Source of the DNA: DASWIG01 sp965371445
Lineage (GTDB): Bacteria > Acidobacteriota > Thermoanaerobaculia > Multivoradales > J023
Reading direction: 5' to 3'
NCBI GenBank assembly: GCA_965371445.1
Contig: CBDUYN010000054.1
Coordinates: forward strand, 1 to 53,582
DNA length: 53,582 nt
Shown here: piece by piece, positions 34,670-43,462 of the stretch
How the letters are laid out: each line of letters starts with the position of its first letter
Numbering within the stretch: position 1 is the stretch's first letter
Translations under genes and position numbers: made by a program
The notes under the pieces: generated by a model
Told to the model about the DNA's origin: nothing
The model's input: the letters and a program-made list of their open reading frames with translations, nothing else
Database searches by the model: none

Positions 34670-34798
34670 TTAATCCTGGCGGCCCGCTGGCACCTCAATC
34701 CTCGAGGCGGACTGAGCGAGGGTGAACCAGAGGTCCCAGGCGCGGCCAAGCTCCTCGCGGGCCATGTCCTTCAGGTCGAGGTCGTCGTCACCGAGCAT
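34670..34798 (-). CDS. Small AWDLWF-type protein
   Basis: This 42-aa protein begins MLGDDDLDLKDMAREELGRA and contains AWDLWFTLAQSAS. It is acidic and starts at ATG 34798 with GGAGAAG about 9-10 bp upstream. Its ATG overlaps by 11 bp the stop of an upstream ATPase-like fragment, implying former translational coupling. Small proteins of this pattern appear beside ATPases in related genomes, from memory. The function is unknown. Confidence 0.5.
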   Translation of the reverse strand: MLGDDDLDLKDMAREELGRAWDLWFTLAQSASRIEVPAGRQD

Positions 34799-35246
34799 TT
34801 TCACGTCGCTTCTCCTCGCCGTCGAGTCTTCGAGGACGCTCCAACCGTACTCCGAACCTGGAGAGAATTTCGGAAACGTCCCCGGCAAGCATCTCCGACC
34901 AAGCCGGAGCCAGCACAAGACTCGACGGCCCAAAGAGCACCGGGACGAACCGCACCACCCGAGGATCCAAGGCCGCCTCCAGGACGAGCCGCGACAGCTC
35001 CCCGGTGTCGATGTCGGGCACACCCCGCTGAGAGACCAGCCGATCGCTCTCGTCGAACGCCAGCAGCAAGGACCGTCGCCGACGCTCCAAACGAAGTCGT
35101 GCAGAACAGAACCGCATCAAGTCGTCCTCGACCGGTAGCTCGGGCACCGCTTCCTGGCCAAGCCGACGAGTCAGCTCCAGAGCCGCCGCCAAGGCCTGCT
35201 GAGCCGTCGGCGAAGGCTCGGGACGGCAGAGCTCGCCGGCCGGCAT
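34788..35246 (-). pseudogene. Truncated ATPase-like gene, copy 1
   Basis: About 152 residues are open. RRRRSLLLAFDESDRLVSQR contains a Walker B-like LLLAFDE, and SRLVLEAALDPRVVRF follows. There is no Walker A and no clear start, so the N-terminal half is gone. A parallel fragment of the same family lies at 35835-35954. The 42-aa gene follows at its stop. Confidence 0.45.
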
Positions 35247-35290
35247 GCCGGCGACCTCGTCGGGGCGGCGTCGCGGCCAGCTTCCGGAGT

Positions 35291-35369
35291 GGATCTAACC
35301 GCCTGGGGCGGCCAGACGGTTAAGTCCAAAATGGATCTAACCGCCTGGACGCCCCGGACGGCTAGATCC
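35291..35369. repeat. Two tandem imperfect hairpins, period 42 bp
   Basis: GGATCTAACCG (35291-35301) pairs imperfectly with CGGTTAAGTCC (35317-35327). The second unit repeats GGATCTAACCG (35333-35343) and pairs with CGGCTAGATCC (35359-35369). The loops are GC-rich. They sit inside the degraded region between the two ATPase fragments. Confidence 0.6.
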
Positions 35370-35834
35370 AGAACGGACTCCACGATCCAGAGCGTTCTGT
35401 CAGCTGGGCTCCCGAAAGTCGTCACCGTCCGGGCCGTACCCTGACAACGCTCCTTCGCCCGTTCTCTTCGCCATGATGGGCTCCTTCGGTGTCGGCCCCG
35501 ATCCTTGCCATGGGCTTGGATCAGTGAGCAAAGATCAGATCGCGAGGCGAGTCGGTGTCAAGCCTGCCTTGCGCGATGTGATGTCGTCGTGCCGTGCTAG
35601 TTTCGGGCTGAAGTGTCCTCTCTGGTGGACGTTTCTGGGCCTTGAAGACACGGAATCACCTTTTTTGAAAGCATTTGGGTTGAAGAATCGGGGAAATCAG
35701 ACGATGCTAACAGGCACTTCGTCTCAGGAGGCCGTAGATGGGCCTGTAAGCGACGAGACTTCCGGGAATACCTGGGTATGGGTCAGGCCGATTACTCGTC
35801 TTAGAATCGATTCTACGAGGTCGTTTCTTCCGCC

Positions 35835-35954
35835 TCACCTTTCCGGGGCGGCCTCGAGCCGCGCCAACCGAGAATTCAAAGCCGCCTCCAGAACGATCTG
35901 CGACAGCTCCCGGCCCTCATCGGGCAAGAGCTGCTCGGACACCAAGCGGTCGCC
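35835..35954 (-). pseudogene. Truncated ATPase-like gene, copy 2
   Basis: The frame ending at TGA 35835-35837 reads GDRLVSEQLLPDEGRELSQI then VLEAALNSRLARLEAAPER. It is clearly related to the DRLVSQRGVP...SRLVLEAALD part of the fragment at 34788-35246, so the family was duplicated here and both copies decayed. Only about 39 residues remain. Confidence 0.5.
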
Positions 35955-35962
35955 TGGGGACC

Positions 35963-37123
35963 TCAACGGCGGACGTGCCTGGCCGCCTCCCCGCTCTCCC
36001 ACTGGCTCAGGTTACAAAAGACCACCTCGACGCCGCTGTATCCGCGGACATAGGGCAGCCCCGGCTGCGGGCTGACGACATAGCTTGCTCCTTCGGGGTG
36101 GAGGCTGCGAAACGCCAGGAGGCCGCGAGGCGAAAAGGAGTCCGGGTTCCATTTGCACTCGATGGCGTCGCAGCGGCCGCGAGGCCCGAGGACGACGAAG
36201 TCGACCTCGCGTTTCTGCTTGTCGCGCCAGTAGCGAATCTGCCGCGTGCCGACCCGCGACATGAGCGTCTCCAGGACCAGGTGCTCCCAGAGCAGGCCGC
36301 AGTCCTCGTCGCGCAGGCTCTCCCAGCCCCGGCAGAAACAGACGAAGCCGGTGTCGAAGGCATAGGCTTTCGGTTGCCGTAGGATCTCCTGGCGTCCGCC
36401 GCCGTGGTAGGGCCGTAATCGCACGAGCAGATGGGTCACCTCGAGGACGTCGAGATAGCTCATGAGCGTCGGTCGGCTGAGCCCGGAGTGCTTGGCGAGG
36501 CTTGCCACCTCGAGGAACCCGCCGCTCGTGCGCAGCACGATCTCCACCAGACGCAGGAATTCCTGGCGCTTGCCGACTCGGAACAGCTCCTGGATGTCGC
36601 GGGCGAAGTAGGAGTCCAGCCACTCGGCAAAAAAACCCGGGTCCTTTTCCCCGGCGAGGAGGGGTTCCGGCAGACCGCCGTGCAGGAGTCGCCGACGCAA
36701 GTTGGTGACGCCGAACTCGTCGAGCTCCCGGGCCAGCACCGGCAGCAGGTGGACGGCGCGTTTGCGGCCCGTCAGGGTGTCGCGGAACTTGCGGGTGGCC
36801 GCCAGCGTCGAGGAGCCGGTGGCGAGGATCCGCAGATGCGGGTGCTCGTCGGCGCCGATCTTCAGCACCCGGCTCGGGTCGTCGAGTTGGTGGCTCTCGT
36901 CGAAGACCACGACGGGCGCCTCGACCGAGGCGTAAAAGCGCTCGGGGTCCGCCAGGAGCCGGACGGTGGACGGCAAGTCGCAGTTGAGCAGCAAGGCGTC
37001 CGGGATCTCCCGCGCCAGCGTCGTCTTGCCAACGCGCCGAACGCCGCTGAGCCAGATCACCGGGGCGCTTTCCCAGGCCTCCCGAAGCCGCTCAAGCCAG
37101 AAGTCCCGACGGAACCAGACCAT
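35963..37123 (-). CDS. AAA_14/DUF4143 ATPase
   Basis: This 386-aa protein has a P-loop SGVRRVGKTT near residue 25-34, Walker B-like VVVFDESHQ and sensor LATGSS. A DUF4143 C-terminal domain follows with PD-(D/E)XK-like residues (KREVDFVVLGPRG, then IECKWN). This family is widespread in bacteria and archaea, often on genomic islands; its substrate is not defined. The TTGACA-17-TAAAGT promoter lies just upstream, so the mRNA is nearly leaderless. The protein looks intact. Confidence 0.88.
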   Translation of the reverse strand: MVWFRRDFWLERLREAWESAPVIWLSGVRRVGKTTLAREIPDALLLNCDLPSTVRLLADPERFYASVEAPVVVFDESHQLDDPSRVLKIGADEHPHLRILATGSSTLAATRKFRDTLTGRKRAVHLLPVLARELDEFGVTNLRRRLLHGGLPEPLLAGEKDPGFFAEWLDSYFARDIQELFRVGKRQEFLRLVEIVLRTSGGFLEVASLAKHSGLSRPTLMSYLDVLEVTHLLVRLRPYHGGGRQEILRQPKAYAFDTGFVCFCRGWESLRDEDCGLLWEHLVLETLMSRVGTRQIRYWRDKQKREVDFVVLGPRGRCDAIECKWNPDSFSPRGLLAFRSLHPEGASYVVSPQPGLPYVRGYSGVEVVFCNLSQWESGEAARHVRR

Positions 37124-37129
37124 AGGTGG

Positions 37130-37158
37130 ACTTTACAAATGGTCTGACCAGATGTCAA
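37130..37158 (-). promoter_or_regulatory. Promoter with operator-like palindrome
   Basis: On the minus strand TTGACA (37153-37158) is followed after 17 bp by TAAAGT (37130-37135), only 6 bp before the ATG at 37123, which points to a leaderless or near-leaderless transcript. The spacer contains a TGGTCTGACCA palindrome and related GGTCA motifs flank it, so a repressor could bind there. Confidence 0.6.
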
Positions 37159-37483
37159 ATCTGACTGGCCTCTGGTCATCAAGCAGCAGCCATGAGCCGG
37201 AAGCTGGACTTCGGTTCTGGCCGTAGAGCGTGCTCCAGGTATTTGGAATGGCGGCCGAACATGGAATTCAGAGCCTGTCTCAGCTCGATCCTGAGGAACG
37301 CTGACGTCTTACGGGGAAGGGGGAGAAGTAGATGGGCCGGGACGTTTGGAGAGGGTGGGGGTGTTGTGTCCGAAACGAGTACGGGTTAAACATCCGCGGC
37401 CCACAAAAGAGACTAGCAGAGGAACCAAGCCCTTGATTCCCCAATTCTCCTGGACATTTTGCCTGGCGAGGCCCTACCTGTCC
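37159..37483. other. Gap downstream of ftsZ
   Basis: This 325-bp region lies between the AAA_14 promoter and the end of ftsZ. No convincing gene is seen. No terminator hairpin with a T-run is visible after the ftsZ stop. Confidence 0.4.
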
Positions 37484-38779
37484 TCAGTCCATCTGCTTGC
37501 GCAGCACCGTCGGGATGTCGTAGTCGTCGACGTTTGACCAGTTGGGGCCGTAGCCGCCCGGATCGTCGTTGACGTTGGAGGCGATCGCCTTGCGGTAGAA
37601 GGGGACCTCCTCCTCGGCCTCGGCGGACACCGACGCAAGCTCGGGCTCCTCCTCGACCGGTGCCTCGTAAGACACACGGCGCGGACGCTCGGAGAGCGCC
37701 GGCGCCAGCTCGTTCGGCGCACGGCGCCCGACCCGCGCCTTGGCCACCGCCGCCTGCACCTCCGTCGGACGCTCGCGCTCCATCACCCGGTCGAAACCCG
37801 TCGCGATGACCGTGACCTTCATGTCGTCGACCAACTCCTCGTCGATCACCATGCCGGAGATGATGTTGGCGTCGGGGTCGACGGCCTCGGAGATGATGCG
37901 CGCCGCCTCGGCGACCTCGTGGAGCGTCAGGTCGCGTCCGCCGGAGATGTTGAGCAACACGCCCTTGGCGCCCTCGATCGACGTCTCCTCCAGGAGCGGT
38001 GAGGAGATCGCCCGCTGCGCCGCCTCCAGGGCCCGGTTCTCGCCCTTGGCGATGCCGGTGCCCATCAGGGCCATGCCCATGCCCGTCATGATCGTCTTGA
38101 CGTCGGCGAAATCGACGTTGATCTCGCCCGGCACGGTGATCAAATCCGAGATCCCCTGGACCGCCTGGCGCAGGACGTCGTCGGCGATCAGGAACGCTTC
38201 GGTCAGCGGCGTGCCGCGGTCGACGAAGGTCAGGAGCCGTTCGTTGGGGATCGTGATCAGCGTGTCGACCGAGCCGCGCAGATCCTCGACGCCACGGTCG
38301 GCGAGCATCATCCGCCGGCGGCCCTCGAAACCGAAGGGTTTCGTCACCACGGCGACCGTCAAGGCGCCGATCTCGGCGGCGAGAGAGGCGAGGATGGGCG
38401 CCGAGCCCGTCCCGGTGCCGCCGCCCATGCCGCAGGTGATAAAGACCATGTCGGAGCCGTCCAGAATCTCCAGGATGCGCTCGGTGTCCTCCAGGGCGCT
38501 CTTTCGTCCGAGCTCGGGGTCGCCGCCGGCTCCGAGGCCGCGGGTGAGACTCTCGCCGAGCTGGAGCTTGGTCGCCGCGTCGGAGCGCCGCAGGGCCTGG
38601 AGGTCGGTGTTCGCGCTGATGAACTCGATCCCCTTGAGTCCGGCGGCGATCATCCGGTTGACGGCGTTGCCGCCGCCACCGCCGACCCCGATCACCTTGA
38701 TCTTGGCGGGTGCCTTTTCATTCGATTCGAGCGTGATCGCCACGCTCAGCTCTTCATGTGGCTCGTCGAAGAGAATCAT
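37484..38779 (-). CDS. ftsZ: Cell division GTPase FtsZ
   Basis: This 431-aa tubulin homologue forms the Z ring. The N-terminal GVGGGGGNAV loop, the tubulin signature GGGTGTGS (119-126) and the T7-region residues are present. A variable linker leads to the conserved C-terminal peptide (DDYDIPTVLRKQMD) that binds FtsA. It is the last gene of the dcw operon, 27 bp after ftsA, with GGGGAAGAG before the ATG. Confidence 0.97.
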   Translation of the reverse strand: MILFDEPHEELSVAITLESNEKAPAKIKVIGVGGGGGNAVNRMIAAGLKGIEFISANTDLQALRRSDAATKLQLGESLTRGLGAGGDPELGRKSALEDTERILEILDGSDMVFITCGMGGGTGTGSAPILASLAAEIGALTVAVVTKPFGFEGRRRMMLADRGVEDLRGSVDTLITIPNERLLTFVDRGTPLTEAFLIADDVLRQAVQGISDLITVPGEINVDFADVKTIMTGMGMALMGTGIAKGENRALEAAQRAISSPLLEETSIEGAKGVLLNISGGRDLTLHEVAEAARIISEAVDPDANIISGMVIDEELVDDMKVTVIATGFDRVMERERPTEVQAAVAKARVGRRAPNELAPALSERPRRVSYEAPVEEEPELASVSAEAEEEVPFYRKAIASNVNDDPGGYGPNWSNVDDYDIPTVLRKQMD

Positions 38780-38806
38780 TGGCTCTTCCCCTTCGTGGGT
38801 AAGTTG

Positions 38807-40048
38807 CTAGAGCAAGTCCGAGAAAACTCCCCTGACCGTATTCAAGAGATGGCGCACCCGAAACGGCCTGCGCCGGTTAATCCGGCTGCGGCTCGACTCC
38901 GACTCCAGGCCGTAGAGCAGGAGACCCGAGGCCGAGCACCAGCTGGGGGAGTTGATGACGTCGACAAGTCCCCCCAGGCCGCGCGGTAAACCATATCGCA
39001 CCGTGGAGCCGAAAACCTGCTGCGTCAGCTCCAAAAGTCCGTCGAGCTTGGCGCCGCCGCCGGTCAAGACGACACCGCCGCGCAGCGTGTCGTCCCAGCC
39101 GCTTTTCACGAGGTCGTCGCGCACCAGCGTCAAGAGCTCCTCGGCCCGCGGCTGGAGGATCTCGCAGAGCTCGCTCCTCGGGGCCAGGCGCTTCGAGCCT
39201 CCGCCCACCGCCGGGATCGTCACGCCTTCGTCGTTCTCGATCAACGACTCCAGGCAGCATCCGTAGCGAACCTTGAGCCGCTCGGCCTCGGCAAAAGGCG
39301 TGCGCAGCACCATCGCGAGGTCGCTCGTGAAATGGTTGGCGCCGATCGGCATCACGGCCGAGTGCTGCACCTCGCCTTCGGAGAAGAGCGCGTATTCACT
39401 CGAGCCGCCGCCAACGTCGATCAGGAGCACCGAGAGCTCGCGCTCGTCGCCGGTCAGGACGGTCTCGGCGGTGGCGAGCGGCTCAAAGACCATCTCGACG
39501 ACCTCGATGCCGGCGCGGTTGACGCAGGTCTGGAGGGTCTTCGTGCGCGAGGTGTTGCCGGTGACGAGGTGGACCGTCACCTCCAGGCGGCTCCCCAGCA
39601 TGCCGGTCGGCTCGGTGATGCCGCCCTGCTCGTCGACGACGAACTCCTGCGGGATGGCGTGCAGGATCTCGCGGTCCGACGGCAGGGCCGCCGACTGGGC
39701 CGCCTCCAGGACGCGCTTGACGTCGTGCCGGGTGACCTCGCGGTCCTTGCGCCCCACCGAGACGATGGCGCGCGAGTTGGCGCTGCGGATGTCGGAGCCG
39801 GCGATGCCGACATAGGCGCGGGAGACGGCGACGCCGGCCATCACCTCCGCTTCCTCACAGGCCTGCTTCAGGGCGTCGACCGTCTGCTCGACGTTGACGA
39901 CGTTGCCGCGCCGGGTGCCGCGGTTGGGCGCCATCCCCTTGCCGACCACCTCGACGCCGCCGGAGCCGTCGCGCTGACCGATCAGGACGGCCACCTTGGA
40001 CGACCCGACGTCGACGCCTACCAGGTAGTGATCCGGTTTGGCCATCAT
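38807..40048 (-). CDS. ftsA: Division protein FtsA
   Basis: This 413-aa actin-like ATPase tethers FtsZ to the membrane. Features are VGVDVGSSKVAVL at the phosphate-1 loop, LLIDVGGGSSEYALF at phosphate-2, and GVVLTGGGAKLDGL at the adenosine loop. A C-terminal basic amphipathic helix (PFRVRHLLNTVRGVFSDLL) is the membrane anchor. The ATG overlaps the ftsQ stop. Confidence 0.96.
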   Translation of the reverse strand: MMAKPDHYLVGVDVGSSKVAVLIGQRDGSGGVEVVGKGMAPNRGTRRGNVVNVEQTVDALKQACEEAEVMAGVAVSRAYVGIAGSDIRSANSRAIVSVGRKDREVTRHDVKRVLEAAQSAALPSDREILHAIPQEFVVDEQGGITEPTGMLGSRLEVTVHLVTGNTSRTKTLQTCVNRAGIEVVEMVFEPLATAETVLTGDERELSVLLIDVGGGSSEYALFSEGEVQHSAVMPIGANHFTSDLAMVLRTPFAEAERLKVRYGCCLESLIENDEGVTIPAVGGGSKRLAPRSELCEILQPRAEELLTLVRDDLVKSGWDDTLRGGVVLTGGGAKLDGLLELTQQVFGSTVRYGLPRGLGGLVDVINSPSWCSASGLLLYGLESESSRSRINRRRPFRVRHLLNTVRGVFSDLL

Positions 40049-40998
40049 CCATCCATGCCTCTTCGAAAAACGCCCGGGCCGGAGCGCCGGGCGGACGGTT
40101 GCACAATGATCCTCCTCGCAAAACGCAGGTCCACGGCCTCGACGCGGGCGTAGCGCCGGGCCACCTGCGGCAGCAGGGCCTCCAGGTAGGACGTCTTGGC
40201 GGCCAGGGTACCGGAACGAACGAGCAGCGGGAAGGGCAGCCCGGCGCTCCAGAGGCGAAAATCGTCCGGTCCGAGGATCTCGATCTCCGACAGGCCCGCC
40301 GCCCAGGACGGCGAGGCGTCCTCGATCTCGCGCACGATCTCCAGGGCGCGGCGCGACGCGACCTCGCCGCCGGCCTTGACGAGCAGCAGGTCCACTCCAT
40401 CTAACACCGTCTCCGACGCCGCGTCGAAAGGCGTGATGACCTCTCCCTCCTCGTCGAGATAGAGGATCTCGTCGCCGCGGCGCAAGAGCGCCACGGCACG
40501 CTTTTCGACCACCTGGACAGCGAGGCGTCCAGGCAAGATCTTGTGGACGTCGACCGACTCGACCCAGGGATGGGCGGCGAGTGCCCGGTCGACGTACGCG
40601 AGGGGCAGCCGCGGGAGGTTCTCCCCGACGTAGGGCTGAAGCGCCGCCTCGGCCCAGGCCCTTGCGAGGCGGCCGCCGTCGCTTTCGATCTTGAGCTCGC
40701 GGAGGGCGAAAACCGGCGAGTGGCCGACCCAGACGACGAGGGCGACGGGCGTGCCGACGATCAGGAGCGCGGTCGCAAACGAGCGTCCGATGCGCAGCAA
40801 CGGATGCCGCCGGAGGAACCGAACGCCCTCGCCGCGGCGCCTCAAGGGAGCTTCCAAACGCCTCGGGAAAGGCGCCGCGGGCGACCTGGGCCGGAAAGCC
40901 AGCACGGTGGCAGTGTCTCCCCCCCTTGATCCCCCCAGGGGGACAGTGTCTCCCCCCCTTGATCCCCCCAGGGGGACAGTGCCGCGGCGCGGGCTCAT
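40045..40998 (-). CDS. ftsQ: Division protein FtsQ with repeat-derived N-terminus
   Basis: This 317-aa protein has a cytoplasmic N-terminus, a transmembrane helix (about 73-92, TALLIVGTPVALVVWVGHS), a POTRA domain (VFALRELKIESDG onwards) and a beta domain, as in FtsQ/DivIB. The first 35 residues (VPLGGSRGGDTVPLGGSRGG) are not FtsQ-like. They are encoded by two 33-bp repeat copies described separately. A start further inside would avoid them, but the ATG at 40998 overlaps the murC stop by 4 bp, so the repeats may be translated. Confidence 0.93.
   Translation of the reverse strand: MSPRRGTVPLGGSRGGDTVPLGGSRGGDTATVLAFRPRSPAAPFPRRLEAPLRRRGEGVRFLRRHPLLRIGRSFATALLIVGTPVALVVWVGHSPVFALRELKIESDGGRLARAWAEAALQPYVGENLPRLPLAYVDRALAAHPWVESVDVHKILPGRLAVQVVEKRAVALLRRGDEILYLDEEGEVITPFDAASETVLDGVDLLLVKAGGEVASRRALEIVREIEDASPSWAAGLSEIEILGPDDFRLWSAGLPFPLLVRSGTLAAKTSYLEALLPQVARRYARVEAVDLRFARRIIVQPSARRSGPGVFRRGMDG
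40911..40981. repeat. Two 33-bp copies of a GC-rich element within ftsQ
   Basis: Two units of CAGTGTCTCCCCCCCTTGAT CCCCCCAGGGGGA begin at 40911 and 40944, with a partial third start at 40977. The unit length is a multiple of three, so it keeps the ftsQ frame and adds 11 residues per copy. The same element, in the opposite direction relative to the coding strand, is found at 47064-47097. Confidence 0.9.
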
Positions 40999-42380
40999 GG
41001 CTCCTCCTGCGTCAGCTGCTGTCCCAGCCGGTAGATGTCGCCGGCCCCGAGGGTCAGCACGAGGTCGCCGGGCGAGACCTCGCCCGCCAAGAGCTCGGGC
41101 ACCGCTTTCCAGTCGTCGCAGTAGCGGACCCGGCGATGACCGGAGAGGCGCGCGGAGTCAACGACGTTCTCGCCGCTCACCCCGGGGATCGGCGCTTCGC
41201 GCGACGCATAGATCCGGGTCACGACGGCCTGGTCGGCGCCCAGGAGGGCCCGGGCGAGCTCGTCGCACAGGTCGCGGGTGCGCGAGAAGAGGTGTGGCTG
41301 AAGAACGGCGTGGATCTTGGCGCGCGGGAACGCCTGGCGGGCCGCCTGGAGCGTCGCGGCGACCTCGGTCGGGTGATGGGCGTAGTCATCGACGACCGTC
41401 GCCTCGCGCCAGGTCCCCAGGCGCTCGAACCGCCGGTGGACGCCGCCAAAAGTGGCGAGAGCCCCGGCGATCCGCTCGAAGGGCAGGCGCAGCGCCAGGC
41501 CCACGGCCACCGCCGCGAGAGCGTTCGACACGTTGTGGTGGCCGGGCATCGGGAGGCGGACCTCGCCGAGCTCGGTGCCGGCGCCGACGACCTTGAACCG
41601 GCAGCCCTCGGGGGTCGCCTCGATGCCGCTCGCGGCGTAGTCGGCCTGCGGCGTCAGGCCGTAGGTCACGACCCGGTGATCCTTTCGAAGCTGCGGCAGG
41701 ATCCCCTGGATGTTGGCGTCGTCGAGGCAGAGGATGACCTGGCCGAAAAACGGCACGCGCGAGGCGAACTCCAGGAAAGCGGCGCGAATGGCGCCCAAGT
41801 CCCCGTAAGTGTCGAGGTGGTCGCGGTCGATCGAGGTGACGACCGCGAGGATCGGCATCAGGCGCAGGAAGCTGCGGTCGAACTCGTCGGCCTCGGCGAC
41901 GAGGTAGTCGCTGCGGCCGATGCGGGCGCCCGTGCCGGAGACCCGCATGCGGCCGCCGACGATCACCGTCGGGTCGAGGCCCGCCTCGGTCAGAAGCGTC
42001 CCGACGAGCGACGTCGTGGTCGTCTTGCCGTGCGTCCCGGCGACAGCGATGCCGTACTTCAAGCGCATCAGCTCGCCGAGCATCTCGGCGCGGCGCACGA
42101 CCGTGATGCCGCGGGCGCGGGCGGCCTCGATCTCGGGATTCTCGTCGGGCACGGCGGAGGACTTGACCACGAGGTCGACGTTTTTGAGGTGGTCCTCGCC
42201 GTGTCCTTCGCGGATCTCGACGCCCAGCTTCTCGAGGCGTGCCGTGGCCTCGCCGCGCGCCGCGTCGCAGCCGCTGACTTTGAGGTCGTAGTCGAGCAGC
42301 ACCTCGGCGATGCCCGACATGCCGGCGCCGCCGATGCCGACGAAATGGACGTGGGAAAGCCCGGCAAAGATGCGCAGCAT
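40995..42380 (-). CDS. murC: UDP-N-acetylmuramate-L-alanine ligase
   Basis: This 461-aa Mur ligase adds L-Ala to UDP-MurNAc. The N-terminal HFVGIGGAGMSGIAEVL Rossmann motif, AGTHGKTTTTSLV ATP-binding loop, EADEFDRSF, and the C-terminal VDDYAHHPTEV are all present. The ATGA overlap with murG and the 4-bp overlap with ftsQ show tight coupling. Confidence 0.97.
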   Translation of the reverse strand: MLRIFAGLSHVHFVGIGGAGMSGIAEVLLDYDLKVSGCDAARGEATARLEKLGVEIREGHGEDHLKNVDLVVKSSAVPDENPEIEAARARGITVVRRAEMLGELMRLKYGIAVAGTHGKTTTTSLVGTLLTEAGLDPTVIVGGRMRVSGTGARIGRSDYLVAEADEFDRSFLRLMPILAVVTSIDRDHLDTYGDLGAIRAAFLEFASRVPFFGQVILCLDDANIQGILPQLRKDHRVVTYGLTPQADYAASGIEATPEGCRFKVVGAGTELGEVRLPMPGHHNVSNALAAVAVGLALRLPFERIAGALATFGGVHRRFERLGTWREATVVDDYAHHPTEVAATLQAARQAFPRAKIHAVLQPHLFSRTRDLCDELARALLGADQAVVTRIYASREAPIPGVSGENVVDSARLSGHRRVRYCDDWKAVPELLAGEVSPGDLVLTLGAGDIYRLGQQLTQEEP

Positions 42381-43462
42381 CAGGCGACCCTCCCCAGGTG
42401 CTCGACGCGGTCGGCGATCGCGGCGGCGGCGCCCTCGCGGGCGAGGCCGCGGGCCGCGCGGCCCATGGAGCGCAGGCGTTCGGCGTCGTCGAGGAGGTTT
42501 CTCAGGAGGGTACGAAGGTCCTCGGCTCCGGCCTCGGCTTCCAGGATCTCGGCCGCTCGCGCGGCGACGAGGCGCCGGGCGTTCGCCACCTGGTGAGCGC
42601 CGGCAAGCTGCAGGGGCGCAAGGAGCGCCGGGCGTCCGGCGGCGCAGATCTCGGCCAGGGTGATCGCTCCGGCCCGCGAGACCACGAGGTGCGAGCGGGC
42701 CATGGCGCCGGCGACGTCGTCGAGGAAGGCGACGACCTCGGCGTCGACCCCCGCACCGGCGTAGGCCTGCCGCGTCGCTTCAAGGTGGCCTTCGCCGGCC
42801 TGGTGGAGGACGGAAACGTCGCCGAGGCCGTCGAGCGCCGCGGGCAGGAGCTCGTTCAATTGCCGGGCGCCCTGGCTGCCGCCGAGCACCAGCAGGCGCG
42901 GTGCGGTCTCCGGGAGCTCGGGGGGGACCTCGAAGAACTCGCCGCGGATCGGGACGCCCGTGGTGTGTGAAGGACAGTGGAGCGTCGCCGCGGTTTCCTC
43001 GTAAGCGACGGCCGCTTCGGCCGCGAAGCGCGACAGCCAGCGGTTGGCGAAGCCGGGTCCGGCGTTGGGCTCGACGAGGAGCACCGGCCGCGCCGCGAGC
43101 CGCGCCCCGAGGACCGCCGGGGCCGAGGCATAGCCGCCCGTCCCGACGACCACCTTTGCACCGACGCGGCGCACGAGCCGCCGCCCGCGAAGCGCGGCGT
43201 AGCCGAGCGTCGCCATGGAGCCGAGCTTGCCCAGGACGCCCCGGCCGACGAGAGGACGCGACGGCAGGTCGTAGAAGTCGAGCTCGCGCTCGCGGGCGAG
43301 CCGCGCCTCCATGCCCTGGGCCGAGCCCGCCCAGCTGACCTGCCAGCCGCGGCGGCGCAGCTCCGCCGCGATCGCCAGGCCCGGGAACACATGTCCACCG
43401 GAGCCGCCGCCGGCGAGCATCGCGTGCGCGGCGCTGGCGGCGCTGCCGTTCAGCCGAGCCAT
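42380..43462 (-). CDS. murG: UDP-GlcNAc transferase MurG
   Basis: This 360-aa glycosyltransferase makes lipid II from lipid I. The first loop AGGGSGGHVFPGLAIA, the middle VVVGTGGYASAP, and the GGSQGARQLNELLP and SRAGAITLAEICAAGRPAL motifs are typical. The ATG at 43462 lies inside the ftsW coding region (13-bp overlap). Confidence 0.96.
   Translation of the reverse strand: MARLNGSAASAAHAMLAGGGSGGHVFPGLAIAAELRRRGWQVSWAGSAQGMEARLARERELDFYDLPSRPLVGRGVLGKLGSMATLGYAALRGRRLVRRVGAKVVVGTGGYASAPAVLGARLAARPVLLVEPNAGPGFANRWLSRFAAEAAVAYEETAATLHCPSHTTGVPIRGEFFEVPPELPETAPRLLVLGGSQGARQLNELLPAALDGLGDVSVLHQAGEGHLEATRQAYAGAGVDAEVVAFLDDVAGAMARSHLVVSRAGAITLAEICAAGRPALLAPLQLAGAHQVANARRLVAARAAEILEAEAGAEDLRTLLRNLLDDAERLRSMGRAARGLAREGAAAAIADRVEHLGRVA

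Noticed and set aside
35473..36075. 200-codon plus-strand open frame
   Set aside because: It overlaps the AAA_14 ATPase end and an ATPase fragment on the other strand; the translation has no domain-like pattern.
40926..42596. 556-codon open frame opposite murC and ftsQ
   Set aside because: It is antisense to murC; amino-acid composition is typical of GC-rich shadow frames.
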